The position numbers were made by a program, and so were the translations under genes. Shown here piece by piece: positions 1-12,368 of a DNA stretch of 64,000 nt. Positions within the stretch are counted from its first letter, which is position 1; each line of letters begins with the position of its first letter. The stretch comes from Coffea arabica (Eukaryota; Streptophyta; Magnoliopsida; Gentianales; Rubiaceae). The DNA lies in the NCBI RefSeq assembly GCF_036785885.1, contig NC_092329.1:4030001-4094000 (forward strand), read 5' to 3'. Below the pieces are notes generated by a model. The model made no database searches, was not told the origin of the DNA, and saw only the letters and a list, made by a program, of their open reading frames with translations.

Positions 1-538
1 CCCACTATTCAAAAAATTCATAAACTCTGAATCAATTATTTCAACATTTTATTTTCTATCTTATAAATCTAAATCAATAATAAAATACCATCAAAAGTAT
101 CATATTATAGTAATAAAATATTATTTTAATGGTTTATCAAATAGTAGGTATGGACATGAAAAATTCAACACCTTTTCCTTATAATTACATTAGATAATCT
201 TATAATGCTATAGGAAAGTAAATTAAAACTCATTATACAAGGGCATTTTTTATTATTCATTTAAAAATTTAAGCAAATCAATTTCATTTTAAAGTTTAGT
301 ATCAAATTAAGGGAAGTAAATGTAATTTTTCAAATCTCAAGGGAGCTCAGTGAAATTGTCAGAAACCTCAGGGGAGGTTTCTGAAATTATCCCTAGTTTC
401 TACACTCCCCTCCTCTGACTTAGGATCCTCAACTATATATACCCCTTCCTTCCTCGAACTTCCCCTTCATCATCGGAGCTCCTCCTCTGCTCTCTCTAAG
501 GCCACCAGAAGCTAAAGTCTCTCCCCCTTTCCACTTCA
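1..538. other. Upstream non-coding region and promoter of the MCU gene
   Basis: AT-rich non-coding DNA with no credible reading frame. The last 120 bases become C/T-rich (TCCTTCC and CTCTGCTCTCTC tracts), which is typical of a plant 5' leader, and lead directly into the ATG at 539. Confidence 0.6.
433..441 (+). promoter_or_regulatory. Probable TATA box of the MCU gene
   Basis: The sequence CTATATATA lies about 100 bases before the ATG at 539 and is followed by a C/T-rich leader. Position and sequence fit a plant Pol II TATA box. The transcription start itself cannot be read from the sequence. Confidence 0.55.
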
Positions 539-1975
539 ATGGCGCTTCGCAGAGCGCTCTCGAAGCGCCTATTACTAAACGACAGTAGTACTAAAACAGG
601 CTCCACTTTATTTCCGTTCTCGTCCTCCTTAAACTCTGAAAATGCTGCCGTTCCTAAGGCACCGCTACACCGAGAATACCTCACCTCGCCGGAGTTCTCA
701 AAAACCGGCTTCTTCCGCCGCTTCCTCCAGCAAAAGAGAGGATTTAACCAAGCAGCACCCACTATGCTGCCGGAATTCCTATCCCTCCCCGTGGGTGAAA
801 AACTCAGGGAGAAATTAAGGTCCATTAATATTCCCGGAGACCGACTCCGTTTTGACCCAATACTACCTCCATCTATGGCGCCCGCAACGGAGACGCAGGT
901 AGGAGGAATCTCGGTGGCTGATGCTAAGAAGATTCTGAGGTCAGCTCAGCTGGAAAAGCTGAGATTACGACTTCGAGAGATTCCGATGAACTCCATTTCT
1001 TACTCCGAATACGTCAAGATATGCGGCGATGCCTGCGAAAATAGCGAGCAAGGCTTGGAGTTTGCAAAGATGTTGGATGACGCCGGAAATGTCATCGTCG
1101 TCGGCAACGTGGTCTTCCTCCGCCCCGATCAGGTAAATATTATACTTATAAAAATGCAAGTTCGACTCTCATAATTGTCATTTGTCACCGATGCTATCCT
1201 GTGCCCGTTAGTTAATTAATTGATGTATTATCAGTTTTTTTTTTTTTTAAGAAGAAGAAGTGCAATTTAGCAAACTAATGCTAGAGATCAAAATTTCTAA
1301 AATGGCCACGGAGATTAGTGGGATAATTAGACAAAACATAGGATCATGGACCCTTTGTTTTGTCTCATTTTTAGCCCCTAATTTCTCAATCGGTTTGTTA
1401 ATTATGTGGTCACGTCACACGCTATGTGAGAACCGTTAACAAAAAAGCTTCCGTTAACCACATGCATAGCACCTAACGTAACTGATAACGGTTTAGACAA
1501 ACTCTTTACTTAAAAATTTTAATTACAGGTGTCAAAATCAGTGGAGCAACTAATCTCGCAATCAGTAGCCAGACCAAATGATCCAAGAAGGAGAGAATTG
1601 GATCAGATGGAAGAGCAAAAGGCCTTCATTGACCAGAAAGCCGAGTCACTGGTTAGAGCAGAGTTGTACTGCGGGTTGGGAATATTGGTCCTTCAAACAC
1701 TGGGCTTTATGAGGCTAACTTTCTGGGAGCTGAGCTGGGATGTGATGGAGCCCATTTGCTTCTTCGTGACGTCACTCCACTTTGCACTTGCCTACGGTTT
1801 CTTTCTCAGGACGTCAAAAGAGCCTTCTTTTGAAGGCTACTTCCAACGCCGGTTCAGAGGAAAGCAAAGAAAGCTGATGAAGATTCACAATTTTGATATC
1901 GAAAAGTATAATCAGCTCTGCCGGGCTTTTTATCCCAATAATTATGGCGATCAAGCATGTTTTAGAACCTATTAA
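539..1975 (+). CDS. Mitochondrial calcium uniporter (MCU, DUF607), two exons
   Basis: Pore-forming subunit of the inner mitochondrial membrane Ca2+ uniporter. Exon 1 is 539-1132 (198 codons, donor AG|GTAAAT); exon 2 is 1529-1975 (acceptor TTACAG, stop TAA); the joined protein has 346 residues. The N-terminus is basic and Ser/Arg-rich ([13 protein letters not shown]), as expected for a mitochondrial presequence. Exon 2 carries a coiled-coil stretch, a first membrane helix (about residues 242-264), the pore signature WDVMEP (268-273, the DIME-type selectivity motif) and a second helix (about 271-291), then a basic tail. Length and intron position suit plant MCUs. Residues directly after the signature read ICFF, a small departure from the usual IT-type pore helix. 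Family assignment is firm; which paralogue it is (At5g42610 or At4g36820 type) is inferred only from its neighbours. Confidence 0.93.
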
Positions 1976-2824
1976 TCATGCAAGAGGAGCGGTTTTTGGT
2001 TCCATACATGATGGTTGAGTACAAGTTTTTAGTGTACATTTGAGGACACGTTTCAAGTCATGCAAAAACGTTAGAAGAGACGGGGGGTACTAATCATGCA
2101 TTACTTCAAACTCATGCTGTTGCTTTTAAAGCAGCTGAAGTGTCGTCTGTAAGAGGCCGGGGCGGAGACAAAGTGGGGGGTAGTGGGGTAAATTGCCCCG
2201 ATGGATCCCGTCAAAATCTCGATCGATATCTATACATAAAATTATAATTTTATCGTCACACTTAAATGAAATTGTCTCCATTACCCTTCAATAAAATTTA
2301 AATATTAGAGGACTGTCTTCACCAAAGTAGCCGTATATGCGTATAAAATAGAAGGTTTACCCTCGTTGCGCTTCAATAAAACCTAAAATGGTAGCGTACA
2401 TTTTGTTTTTATGTCTTTATATCCAAATAATTTAACAACAATCAAAATAAATGACATCACCTTTGTCTGAACGAAAAAAAGAGATTCAATTTGCATTTAT
2501 TCTTCTTCTTTATCTATTCTAATTTGTTTTCATCAATACACAACCCTTTTTGAAAAGTTTTTTTTTTTTCACTACACATTGAAACTCACAAAACATTGCT
2601 CATTTTTTATTTCATCTTAACAAAAATCTAGAGAAATTTTATTAGGATTGTGAGATGAGAAGTGGAAGAATCCTTCATTTCAGAATTGAAATTTTGAGAG
2701 ATATTTGTTTTGTTATTAAATTGTAAATTAATTATACACATAACTTTACGCGTATATTATTCGTAAAACATATTTTTTTTCATATATATTGTAATTAGTA
2801 AATTTTCATATATTAACTTTACGC

Positions 2825-3000
2825 GTGTGTTTGGATTATAAAAATTTACACTTTATTTACATCTTATTGACACACACTGATTTACTTGCATCATCAACAC
2901 ATTTTTCAATCACCTTTTTATCTCATATACATCATATCAAAAAATTGCTATGTTAATTTTTCACAAAATTATCTCAAATAATTTACAATACAAACACACA
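2825..3000. mobile_element. MITE with GTGTTTGGATT-type terminal inverted repeats
   Basis: Begins GTGTGTTTGGATTATA and ends TACAATACAAACACAC, an imperfect terminal inverted repeat around about 150 bases of AT-rich non-coding DNA. The interior phrase with CATCATCAACAC and ATATACATCATATCA recurs in the element at 52295-52451, so both belong to one family. No clear target-site duplication was identified. Confidence 0.6.
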
Positions 3001-5085
3001 TATATCCCACTACATTTTCTTTCTATCTCTTGTATGTCTTGGTGTGAATCGTTTGCTAACCACTAGCCTCAGAAATGAACCAAATATTCATAAAATTTTG
3101 AGTTGGACTGCCTCGTGAAACTTTGCTTTCGTTGCCACCCGATATTTAGGTGACAGACAGAGATGCATGTCCAGTCCACTCATCCACCGAAATAAAGGCT
3201 TCAACTTTCAACGATTGAACGTCATCCTGAAAAGCGTTATGTCAAACAATTGTTGGTTCAATTGTACGATTGTGGATGTCCTGCCATGCATCAAATACAA
3301 CAAAAGATTAAGCGGCGGAGTTCCTTGCGCCAGCAACCTTGCTCTCCTGACCACATTAATAATGTTTACTCCCATCCTTCGAAAAAAAAAAATAATGTTT
3401 ACTCCCAGGTCACACGTTCCTTGGTATAAAAGGACCCGCTAGGTGTATTGAACGGGTGTTCAACGAATACTCGTTAGAAAAATCAATATAATTATACAAG
3501 TTATCTCAAAATCCTCCAAACTCTATTACTGTAAGGATTTGTTTTTTCTTTAGAAGTTACTGTATTGTTCTTTTGATGTTAGTTATTAGTTACTTTTCAC
3601 GTTAGTTATTAAACAATAAGTAAGAGGTACAACGATCGTTCGTTTGTTCCATGTACAATGCTCAATTGAAATGGTGAATTTCATTTGAATGTTGTCATTC
3701 TGTCTAATGTTCAACTTTTTTATTTCACTTTGTTTTTTGGTATTTTCAATATGTTGTTATGAAAACGTTTATGATTGGTATTTCTTCATTCGCTAGTGAA
3801 TTTGATTTTTACTATTTTACTTTAGGCGTTGACCATTATTGTCAAATATTAATAGCATTTGAATGTTAATTATTCCCTTTAAAGCTTTTAACTTAAGTTT
3901 GTTATGCTTTATTGATTGCAATGCTTTGTACTACTGTTTATTTGATTGTTTGCCCTACAAACTAAGACATTGGTTCCGTCCATGTTGTTTATTTTCTTTT
4001 TTTAAAATGATATTTCTATATGTACCGTACATATATGGATGTTTGTGAGTTTTCTGCTGCGTTCTTGTTACGTGAATAATTTGAAGAAGGGATAGGTTGG
4101 ATGATGCGAATGAAAGGAGTTTAAGTGAGAGATTCTGAATTTAAAACTTTCCATTTACACTAAAAAAAAATGATTCGTTACAGTAAGGGCTTCATTTGGA
4201 GCAACGTACAAAAGTAGGATTGCCGAAACGAGAAGGCCCATTATTTGGATGGAATGGGATTTGCTAACATGTGACTGATCCATGGTCTAATTAGGGTAAA
4301 GAAACTGAATAACCGTGAAATGACGCCGTAGAGCTCTGCTTGGGCTCAGAGGTCAGGTGCGTTGAATCTTGGGCTTTCTTCCAACTGAGGCAAAGACCCA
4401 ACAAAGTATTTTTTACAAAAAATAAAACAAATTTCAGGCTATTTAGTTTTTTTTTTTTTTTTTTGAAAAAGAAGGCTATTTAGTTCAAAACGTAGTTCAG
4501 TTAGTAAGGAAATTAACGATATAACCTAGGAGTTTGTGGTTTGATTCTCAAACGTTGTCCTTTCCTCTTTCCGCTGCAAAGTTTTCTTTGGATTGTAATA
4601 GAGAAAAGTTTTTGTTTTTTGCACTAAAGACAAAATTCAGTGGTGTGAAATTAAATAATTTTTTGATGGGAAATATACCAGAATAAATTTCTATATCCTC
4701 TGTATTTTCGTTGTTTCCTTGTCTCCCTTGTTTTTGAGGATATTCCAAGTATTTTGTGTCACAACTGAAACTTTCAATCTGAGTGTGAGCTCAAAATATT
4801 CAACTACTGTCCTTTTTCCACTTCACTATCACACTCTCTAATATGATCATGGCATGATATGGCAATATCGTGAAGGTTCAGGCCTAAAAACTGAAAAATG
4901 AAACTACAAATTCATGACAAAAGGAGTCCCAGAATCATAAAGTAAATGCCAGGGGTGATAAGCTGATGATAACGTGGTTCACGGTCATGATTCTTTGTGA
5001 TTTCCAGATTCATGACGGTAGGAGGGCTTCCAATTGGCCATCTCTCCGACTAAGTTTTTGTCTGAAAAGAAACACACGCACTATT

Positions 5086-5233
5086 CAACGTGGTGTCAAA
5101 GCATCCCTTTGATCTAGTAAAATCTGTATATCTGGTAGCTCCTAACACAAGCCTCTTTAGGCTCCCTTTCCCTTGTAGTTTAGGATAGAATAGGTTATAC
5201 AATTATTATTGTTTCAAAAAAAAAAAAAAAGAA
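5086..5233 (+). mobile_element. Short poly(A)-tailed retroposon with target-site duplication
   Basis: A body of about 130 bases ending TATTATTGTTTC is followed by an A-tract. It is flanked by near-identical direct repeats, GAAAAGAAACAC...GCACTATT at 5064-5085 and 5234-5257, which differ by one extra dinucleotide. Tail plus a duplication of more than 20 bases indicates LINE-mediated retroposition. The family was not identified and a tRNA-like head is not obvious. Confidence 0.6.
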
Positions 5234-7266
5234 GAAAAGAAACACGCACGCACTATTGTGGCCGGGTCATGACTTGCAAATCTATAATCGTCTCAAATAA
5301 TTGTCTCTCAAAACTTTGTCCACACTAATCCAATGGGGAAAGTGGCTCTAAAAAATTGCAAAAGGACTTTGCTTCTAGCCTCATCCGAGCCCTGGTCTTT
5401 CACGGTTTGGATGAAGAAGAGATCATTGTAAAAGTGTAGGTAGGGCCTTCAGGAGGCAGCCAACACCACCTACAGGCTACAATGCACTACCCACATGTAT
5501 ATAATTGACTCGCAGTTGCAGGAGGACCCTGATTCTCGTAGCTGCTGTTGGTGTTGGGTACTCTCCCCACCCCACGGCTGCCCCCCCAAAGGGCACTACT
5601 GTTTTGTGGATCACCCATATTATATATGCTTTTACACAATGTGAGCTAGTATATCTTCTTCTTGGGATCTTCTGGTTTCAACATCTCATCATTCCTCACA
5701 TGCTCCACCTTACAAAATTTTGCAAAAACGTATCCTGCTTCAACCCTACTCTTTTGAGAAAGAAACTGGTGTTCGGTTTACCATTATAGGTAGAACCAAG
5801 TGAAGTGAAGTGGTTGAATTTTGTAGCAAAGGTTGGCACTCGACTGCTAGAAGTTAGATAGGCAGCCTTCTTTTAGTTGATGTTTTCTTATGAAGGCTTA
5901 ACCGTTGCTTGATTTTCTACCAAAACCCTTCAAAAAGGGCAAAAAAAAAAAAAAAGTGAGAGACAGAAAATGTGCCCTTCAATTTTAGCTAAAGTAATTT
6001 TTACATGCTTTCGCTTTTGAAACAGACATTTGACACTTGATAATTAATGGGATTATGGTAGGACAAGACTGAAAATTGCATGAAACAGATACTCTATGAT
6101 GATGCCAAACGTACGCCTAATGCGTCCGTAATGCCATTATTGTTGTTTCTTACATTTATGACAATATATAAACTCTTGGAACATTATCAATGGAATGAGT
6201 TCTAAAATATCATTGAATTTGACACAAATCCAAGAAGGATTGGTCCAACTTCAACCAACCGAAAACCAAATCTCTGACAAAACAGTGCTGGTGAACAATT
6301 ATTCATATACGTCCTTAAACTAAACTAATCTCTCAAAAGTCTTCTTCGTCTGTATCCAAACCTATCCACATCTAATTTCAAATAAAAAACATAGGGATGA
6401 TTGACCAGGTGGTCCGTTTTGGATTCCCTCTCTACTCAGATTGATGACCAATTCACCTGCAAAATATATTACTCGGCTTCCTCTTTTCTTATGTTATAAA
6501 TAGGTTAAGTATTCTTTAACAAGAAGAAGAAGAAGAGCATGATTGTTGGTTACAAAATACAAAGGAGATAGTAGTATGTGTCAAGGCATCACAAAGAAAA
6601 AAGTTTCTTCATCAGTTGCTTCCAAGAATCGAGTATTGGTAGGACTGGGGGGGCACTCATGTGGCTTTAGACAATTTTGGACCCATTATTGTCGACAGCA
6701 ATTTCCTCTTCGTCTTCTAAAACATAAAGAGCAGAATGCTACGAGTACCAATTAGTACATTAAGCAACATAAAATTGAAAATTCCAAGGCCTAATTCGAA
6801 CACCCGCCGAATTGCATTTATACCTTATGGGCCCTTGCGATGGCTGCCTGCTTTTTATCCATTTGATGCTGCATATACCTTTTCACGTTGAGCAAAAAAA
6901 AGTTGTTTCAATATGTTTGCTTTGTTGCACGAATCCAAAAGTTTTAGTTTTATTTGGTGTGTATTCATCAATAATATATTGCACGAATATTGTACTCAAG
7001 GTTCCAATATGAGCAACTCAAAGAAAAGTGAAGATTAAAATAAAAGGAGGAAATGCTTGGCTATTGATGTACAAAAAACTGTTATTATCAATCATATTTT
7101 TATTTGGCATACATTATACTCACAAAAATCTTTATAATAATTATTTGAAATAATTTTTTGCACAATTCTATCCGAACACACATGTGACTTTTTTCTTTAT
7201 TTTATAGTTATTTCTCTTTCATACCCGCAAACTGAAAAAAGGAAAAAAAAATCACACAGAGATTGT

Positions 7267-7461
7267 CAAGTTTGTCTGCTACAAGTTTTTTAAAAACTTT
7301 AGTTACAGTAACTTCAAAAAAATTTTCAAAGTTTTTAAACTATACACTTCAAAATATTCAAAAAAAAAAAAACACACTTCAAAAATTTTTTTAAAAACTT
7401 CTACAGTAAACTACAGTAAAGTTTTAGACAAACACTAAAAAAACTCACATGCCAAACAGGT
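7267..7461. mobile_element. MITE, TTTGGCA-type family, left end degraded
   Basis: Shares a long interior with the element at 51002-51223: GTCAAGTTTGTCTG, then AAACTATACACTTCAAAATATT, then CTACAGTAAACTACAGTAAA. The right end reads ACTCACATGCCAAACAGG, the reverse complement of the TTTGGCA terminus of the other copies. The left terminus is not recognisable. Confidence 0.5.
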
Positions 7462-7736
7462 TAATGGTTGCGCGCACGGACTTCAAATAGAAGTTTTTTA
7501 CGATATGAGGCATCACATGACACAAACCATCAAAACTTGAAAGTCTCATTTTTTTCATTCCAATTATTTAAGTTATAATTCACAATCCAAAAGAACGAAG
7601 TGTACAATTAATATAGGAAGCAGTGTAGAGTAATAGGAGTTCTAATAACTCTTGTAACTTTTAGCTCTAGACCCTTTGAGGTTCCAAGGCCAATGGCCAA
7701 TGATAGGGTAGTACTTTAAACTCTCTGAATAGGATT

Positions 7737-7937
7737 CGTTTGGATTGGCTCTTTTTAAAAAATAAGTTTTTCCAAATATAATAATATTATCGTAATATAC
7801 AAATAAAAATAACTCAAAAAACATTTCATTTATATAATATATTAAACATTTCAAAAAAATTTATAATAAAAGCTTTTTATATACACTGCTACAGTAAAAT
7901 TTTTCAAAAAAACTCCAAAAAATAGTGAATCCAAACG
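7737..7937. mobile_element. MITE, CGTTTGGATT-type terminal inverted repeats
   Basis: Starts CGTTTGGATTGGCT and ends AGTGAATCCAAACG, giving an inverted terminal repeat of about 10 bases. The interior contains AAAAACATTTC, ACTGCTACAGTAAAATTTTTC and similar AT-rich phrases found in the 17329-17528 and 47129-47722 elements. About 200 bases, non-coding. Confidence 0.6.
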
Positions 7938-8732
7938 GTTTGTGATTGTAATCTGTTTTAGGGGATATCGTACGCTTAATGCTTAATTCTTTTGCAGTTT
8001 TTCAACGTTGTTATTAAAAAAAAAGGTTCTTTTCGGTAGGCAACCTGCTTTTCTTCACATGGAGAAACCTTTTTTATTTAATATACAAATTATTGTTTGA
8101 TTAGTTTGTTTTTGATTATTATAATTTTAATTGCAACTTTAGTTACAGTCATTTTCATCTTATCCGGTGTAGGGCAGGGCTTGCAGCTATCATAGCTCGT
8201 TTGGGCACTTGTGTTTATTAGGCTGTAATTCTTTCTTTTTTTTTTATTATTGTTATTGGAAAAAATCATAATTTCATTGCGATCTACACCGATAGTAGAA
8301 AAATACAACAGATATAAATAAATCTGAAAAATTAATAAATACATTTCAAAAAATTTTTCATCTAAACGAATCATTGTAGACCAATCGGGAAATGAGCATT
8401 AATCAGATCCATATCCTACCATAATTTAAATTTTTAAGAATTTGCTTATGCCTAATCTATTATCGTGCTGTCTTCTAGTAACCAATTTGCGGCAACTAGA
8501 CAGTCTTAAGTTACGTGTACACGGAAAAATTAATGACGACATTCACCATCACACATTTGATGCGACTAGCGATACATCAACCCTTGAAAATTCTGATCCT
8601 GCAGACACCTAGCGATGCGCGATCAATTACGTGAAAGGTATATAGAGTCGACATTAATCAGCATGCCACTCCATGTTAACATTAACAATTGGCATGGTTA
8701 GAAACATTGACAACCATATCAAGGAATTCTTA

Positions 8733-9021
8733 GAAACATTATTGACAACCACCGATTTTTGGGCTGGTGGCCACCACTAAGCCATTTAAGGCTCGGTGGG
8801 GTAGGAGTCATTTTAGTCATTCAAACCTTGTTTCCCACCAATTGTCACATGAAATGACTTCTTAAAAAATCTAGACGGGTGCGTAGTGCGCCTGTCTGGT
8901 CCGGTGGTGGTTCAGTCTCCACCGACTCTCCTAAATCTACCTGGGTTTTCTCCTTTAAATTATGATGGTGTAGGATACTATAGATAAATTGACTATTGAC
9001 AAAAAAAAAAAAAAAAAATTC
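8733..9021 (+). mobile_element. SINE-like retroposon with A-tail and 13-bp target-site duplication
   Basis: An A-tract (9000-9018) ends an element of about 289 bases flanked by CAAGGAATTCTTA at 8720-8732 and 9022-9034. Internal GGCTGGTGGCCACC and GGTTCAGTCTCC resemble Pol III A and B boxes, and the 3' part ends GATAAATTGACTATTGAC. It differs from the SINE family at 9849-10050. A short local duplication (TTAGAAACATT...GACAACCA) just upstream makes the left boundary uncertain. Confidence 0.55.
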
Positions 9022-9848
9022 CAAGGAATTCTTATGCAGCTTCCACCATCCATGGAACCAGCCTGAAGTGTTTGCAAAATAGTGAACAGTTTATGATTGC
9101 TTAAAGATCATTCCAATAAAGACCGATGTTGCTTCAAGGAGAAATAAATCAATTTATATTATTGTGATTTGATTCATTTGGCATGCTAGAATTAATAATT
9201 CAAAGTAAAATTTCACAAAAGGTTGAAAGAACTAAAGTTGTTAATTCAATTCATATCTTGTATTGTCAGACTAACTAGAGGTGGCAATTTGGATCAGCAA
9301 TTGAATCCTACGTAAATCGTCAGATATCATAATAGGTTTCTGCTCAAGAAAAATGTAAAAAAAAAAAACACCATGATCTGAATCTGTAACCTAGACTTCC
9401 TACTTTTGACATCATCAAGTTAAAGAACTAGTCAATCACAACATGGGACTAGAGCCCAGAACTACATTTGCCACTCAATTCTTTTCGTCTCCAATCAATG
9501 ACGATTGTTTGCCTATATATAGCCTCATGTCATGAGAGAAATACTTGCGGGAAAGGTTGAAGTTCATGACGGTAAACAAATCGAGGGTTACATTAAATCA
9601 CCTAGAAAGTCCAAATTGATATACATTTGTATAACTTCAAGTCGTTTTCATAGACATGTTATTCCCAAAAAAAAAAAAAAAAATGCCTCAGTGGCGAATT
9701 GCTACAGCGACTGGGATTGGGACACTCATGTGGATTATGTACGTTTGTCTTATTAATTTCATTTTTCGAGACTGGTTCGATCGCTCTCATCAATACTTCA
9801 ATTTGGCGAAAAAAAATGTCAAGATTGGACATAGCAAGCATAGGTTAT

Positions 9849-10050
9849 TCGCCCCGCGTGAATGGTCCAGCGGTAGCACCTTCCACCGGTGACCGAGAGG
9901 TCCCAAGTTCGAGTGTCTGCTCTGCTGGATTCCTCCGCGCACATATCGTGCTTGGGCTGGGCTGGTGCGCCTAGCCGGGCCGCAGGGGATTAGTCGGGCC
10001 CCGTAAGGATTGATCCGGACATCCCTGTGTAAAAAAAAAAAAAAAAAAAA
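9849..10050 (+). mobile_element. tRNA-derived SINE (family 1), full length
   Basis: The tRNA-like head has an A box (TGGTCCAGCGGTAG) and a B box (AAGTTCGAGT). The conserved 3' body runs GCAGGGGATTAGTCGGGCC...GATCCGGACATCCCTGTGT and ends in an A-tract. It is flanked by the 10-bp duplication CATAGGTTAT at 9839-9848 and 10051-10060. Other copies in this window lie at 26902-27084, 32706-32911 (reverse) and 56198-56378. Confidence 0.85.
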
Positions 10051-12368
10051 CATAGGTTATCCAGATCTGGTACAGCTAATCAGCTATCTTCTTCCACTTG
10101 TACTTTGGTTCAATCAAAAAATAGATTAATGGGATCGAGGATTATGGTGGTATTAAAGAAGTAGTAAAAGAATTAGAAGGCACGCAACTTTGCTGCCACA
10201 ACACTGGATGAATTATCTTTGAAGAATGCAAGTGGTGGAGTTAACATTTGAATCTTTTCTTTGCATTAAAATACTAAATGATAAATTTTGGTAGTTAACC
10301 AACGTAAATTAATCTAGGCAAGTCCACATATGAAGATTGGTGAGCTGTAGTTTGTTTAAGTAGAGTTTAGTTTAGTAAACAAACTTATGGACTGACTATT
10401 GATGGATGATTTGAATTAGGTATGTGAGTTAAGAGTAAAGGATGGCGATGGAAGGTCCAGAGTTGCATGAAAGAATTGATACATAATTGGATTATAGGTC
10501 AGCAATGCACGACAATTTTAACCACCCTATCTATATATTTGAATGTCATCCTTCAATAAAATACAAACTTAACTACCCCATCTATATTCTTATGCCATCC
10601 TTCAATAAAATTAAGTATATGTTGGGTCTGTTTTGTGTATTGTTATTTTAATTTTTTTTTGTTTTTGGTCTTATGCCCACCAAATATTTTATTTCAAACC
10701 AAGACTCCAGTTCAAGAAATCTTTTCTACTAGTATTATGTTTAAAATTGCCAAAACATTGTTGAAGTAAATTCATTCCATCTTTTACATGTCATTACCAT
10801 AGTTAGTAAATTATGAGACTGGTATAATATAAAAAAATATAGTACGTATCTATATCATACTGAATTTTTTTTCAAGAATGCAATGAAAAATTTGGTACGA
10901 AAATACAAATTCGCAAAATTATTCATATAATTTTATACTTGAATATTGCGAATATATTTGAAAGTAAGTAAGGGAACTAAAACTACAATTACAATTACAA
11001 CAATTCATAAAAATTATGCTACACTAATACTACTTTTAACTCTCATGGTTTGCGTATCAGGCATTAAGTTTATTATAAATTTATCACATTGTGATGTTTA
11101 CATGTATAAATCTATATATAATCTAAGATACACATAGTTGTCATTTTATGTGTAACTACAGAGATATGTCATTGCTGTAATGCAAATTTTAAATTTTTTT
11201 TTCAAAAATTTATAATTTAGGAAGTAGAATAAGTGAAAAGTTTATTTCGTGTTTAGTAAGGTTACTGACGTGAAAAGTATGAATATTTTTCAAAGTACTA
11301 TTTTAGAAATATATGAAATATAATTTTTTTTAAAAAAAATTATACATGCAAATATGTATTATACGAGTATAAAACAAAACGAATATTTACTGACTAGGTC
11401 ATTATCGTTACCTAGGAAGTATTGGTAGATGATATGCTCTTCTTGTTACAATTGCTTATCTCGGTAGATAAACATCTTATACTGAACAAACAGTTCAGAA
11501 AGGGTCAGCAATTAAATTGAAATTATTAAACAAAATATTCGTTTAATAATTATTCCACCACATGGATTATTATATTCAATACCCAAAATGTCAAGTCAAA
11601 CGCTGCAACTCGCCGTACCGCCAATACAAAGCAAAAGTTAGTGCAGTATAGGAAGGCAAATGAAGAAAATGTTTATTTGTTGACAAAAAAAGAAAAGAAA
11701 AGAAAAAAATTGTTATCACGTAAACAAACGAATTAAAGATAAAGATATATGTTGTGTAACCATCATGGCTTAATTGTAGCTTAAAACATTAAAAAAAAGG
11801 AAAGTTGAAAAAAAAAGAGTAGGAACTTCTTTAATCCAATAAAACCAAGAAATTGACCCAAGTACTATCTAACTCTACCCACCCCACTCCAACCCACCCA
11901 TTATTGTGGAGTATTTTTTCTTTTGCAGCAGAAGAATGGTGGTAGCACTAGTAGGGACTGGGAAGAAAGGCTGGAGAGAGAACCTTTGCAATATCTATTA
12001 AGTTTCAATTTTCATTTCTATTTTTATCCCAACACTCTACTGCTCAAATCCCACATCACAATTTCTTAGATTTTCGACACTGAAAAGCAAAGTAGAAGAA
12101 GCCGCTGTCGAGTTCCAATCCACGTGTTCTTTCTTTTTGGCCTTTCTGGGTCATCGGAAAATATCACGGGGGAGCTCGATTCTTTCTGTTTTACCTGCTT
12201 TTCTAATTGAAAGACCGTATTGTTTGGTTAATTTATTCTGGGACATTGGGAAGTGTCACTGGAAATTGATAATGCGGAGAGGGTTGAAGTTTTTTGGTGG
12301 GTTAGCGCCGATCGGAATGTTGCCGGAGATTTGATGGAACCGGATTTAGTTCGGGCAGTGTTATTTTT

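Larger units (their letters stand above)
1976..12368. other. 10-kb gene-poor spacer rich in MITEs and SINEs
   Basis: No convincing protein gene was found; open frames are short, AT-rich and lack homology I recognise. The spacer contains the separately listed MITEs (about 2825-3000, 7267-7461, 7737-7937) and retroposons (5086-5233, 8733-9021, 9849-10050), many poly(A)/poly(T) tracts, and a local repeat near 10515-10610 in which a motif ending CATCCTTCAATAAAAT occurs twice about 55 bases apart. The last 300-400 bases are probably promoter and leader of the metalloprotease gene. Confidence 0.6.

Noticed and set aside
9276-9480. Second hAT element starting TAGAGGTGGCAATTT
   Set aside because: The left terminus matches, but no matching right terminus or 8-bp duplication was found; at most a fragment.
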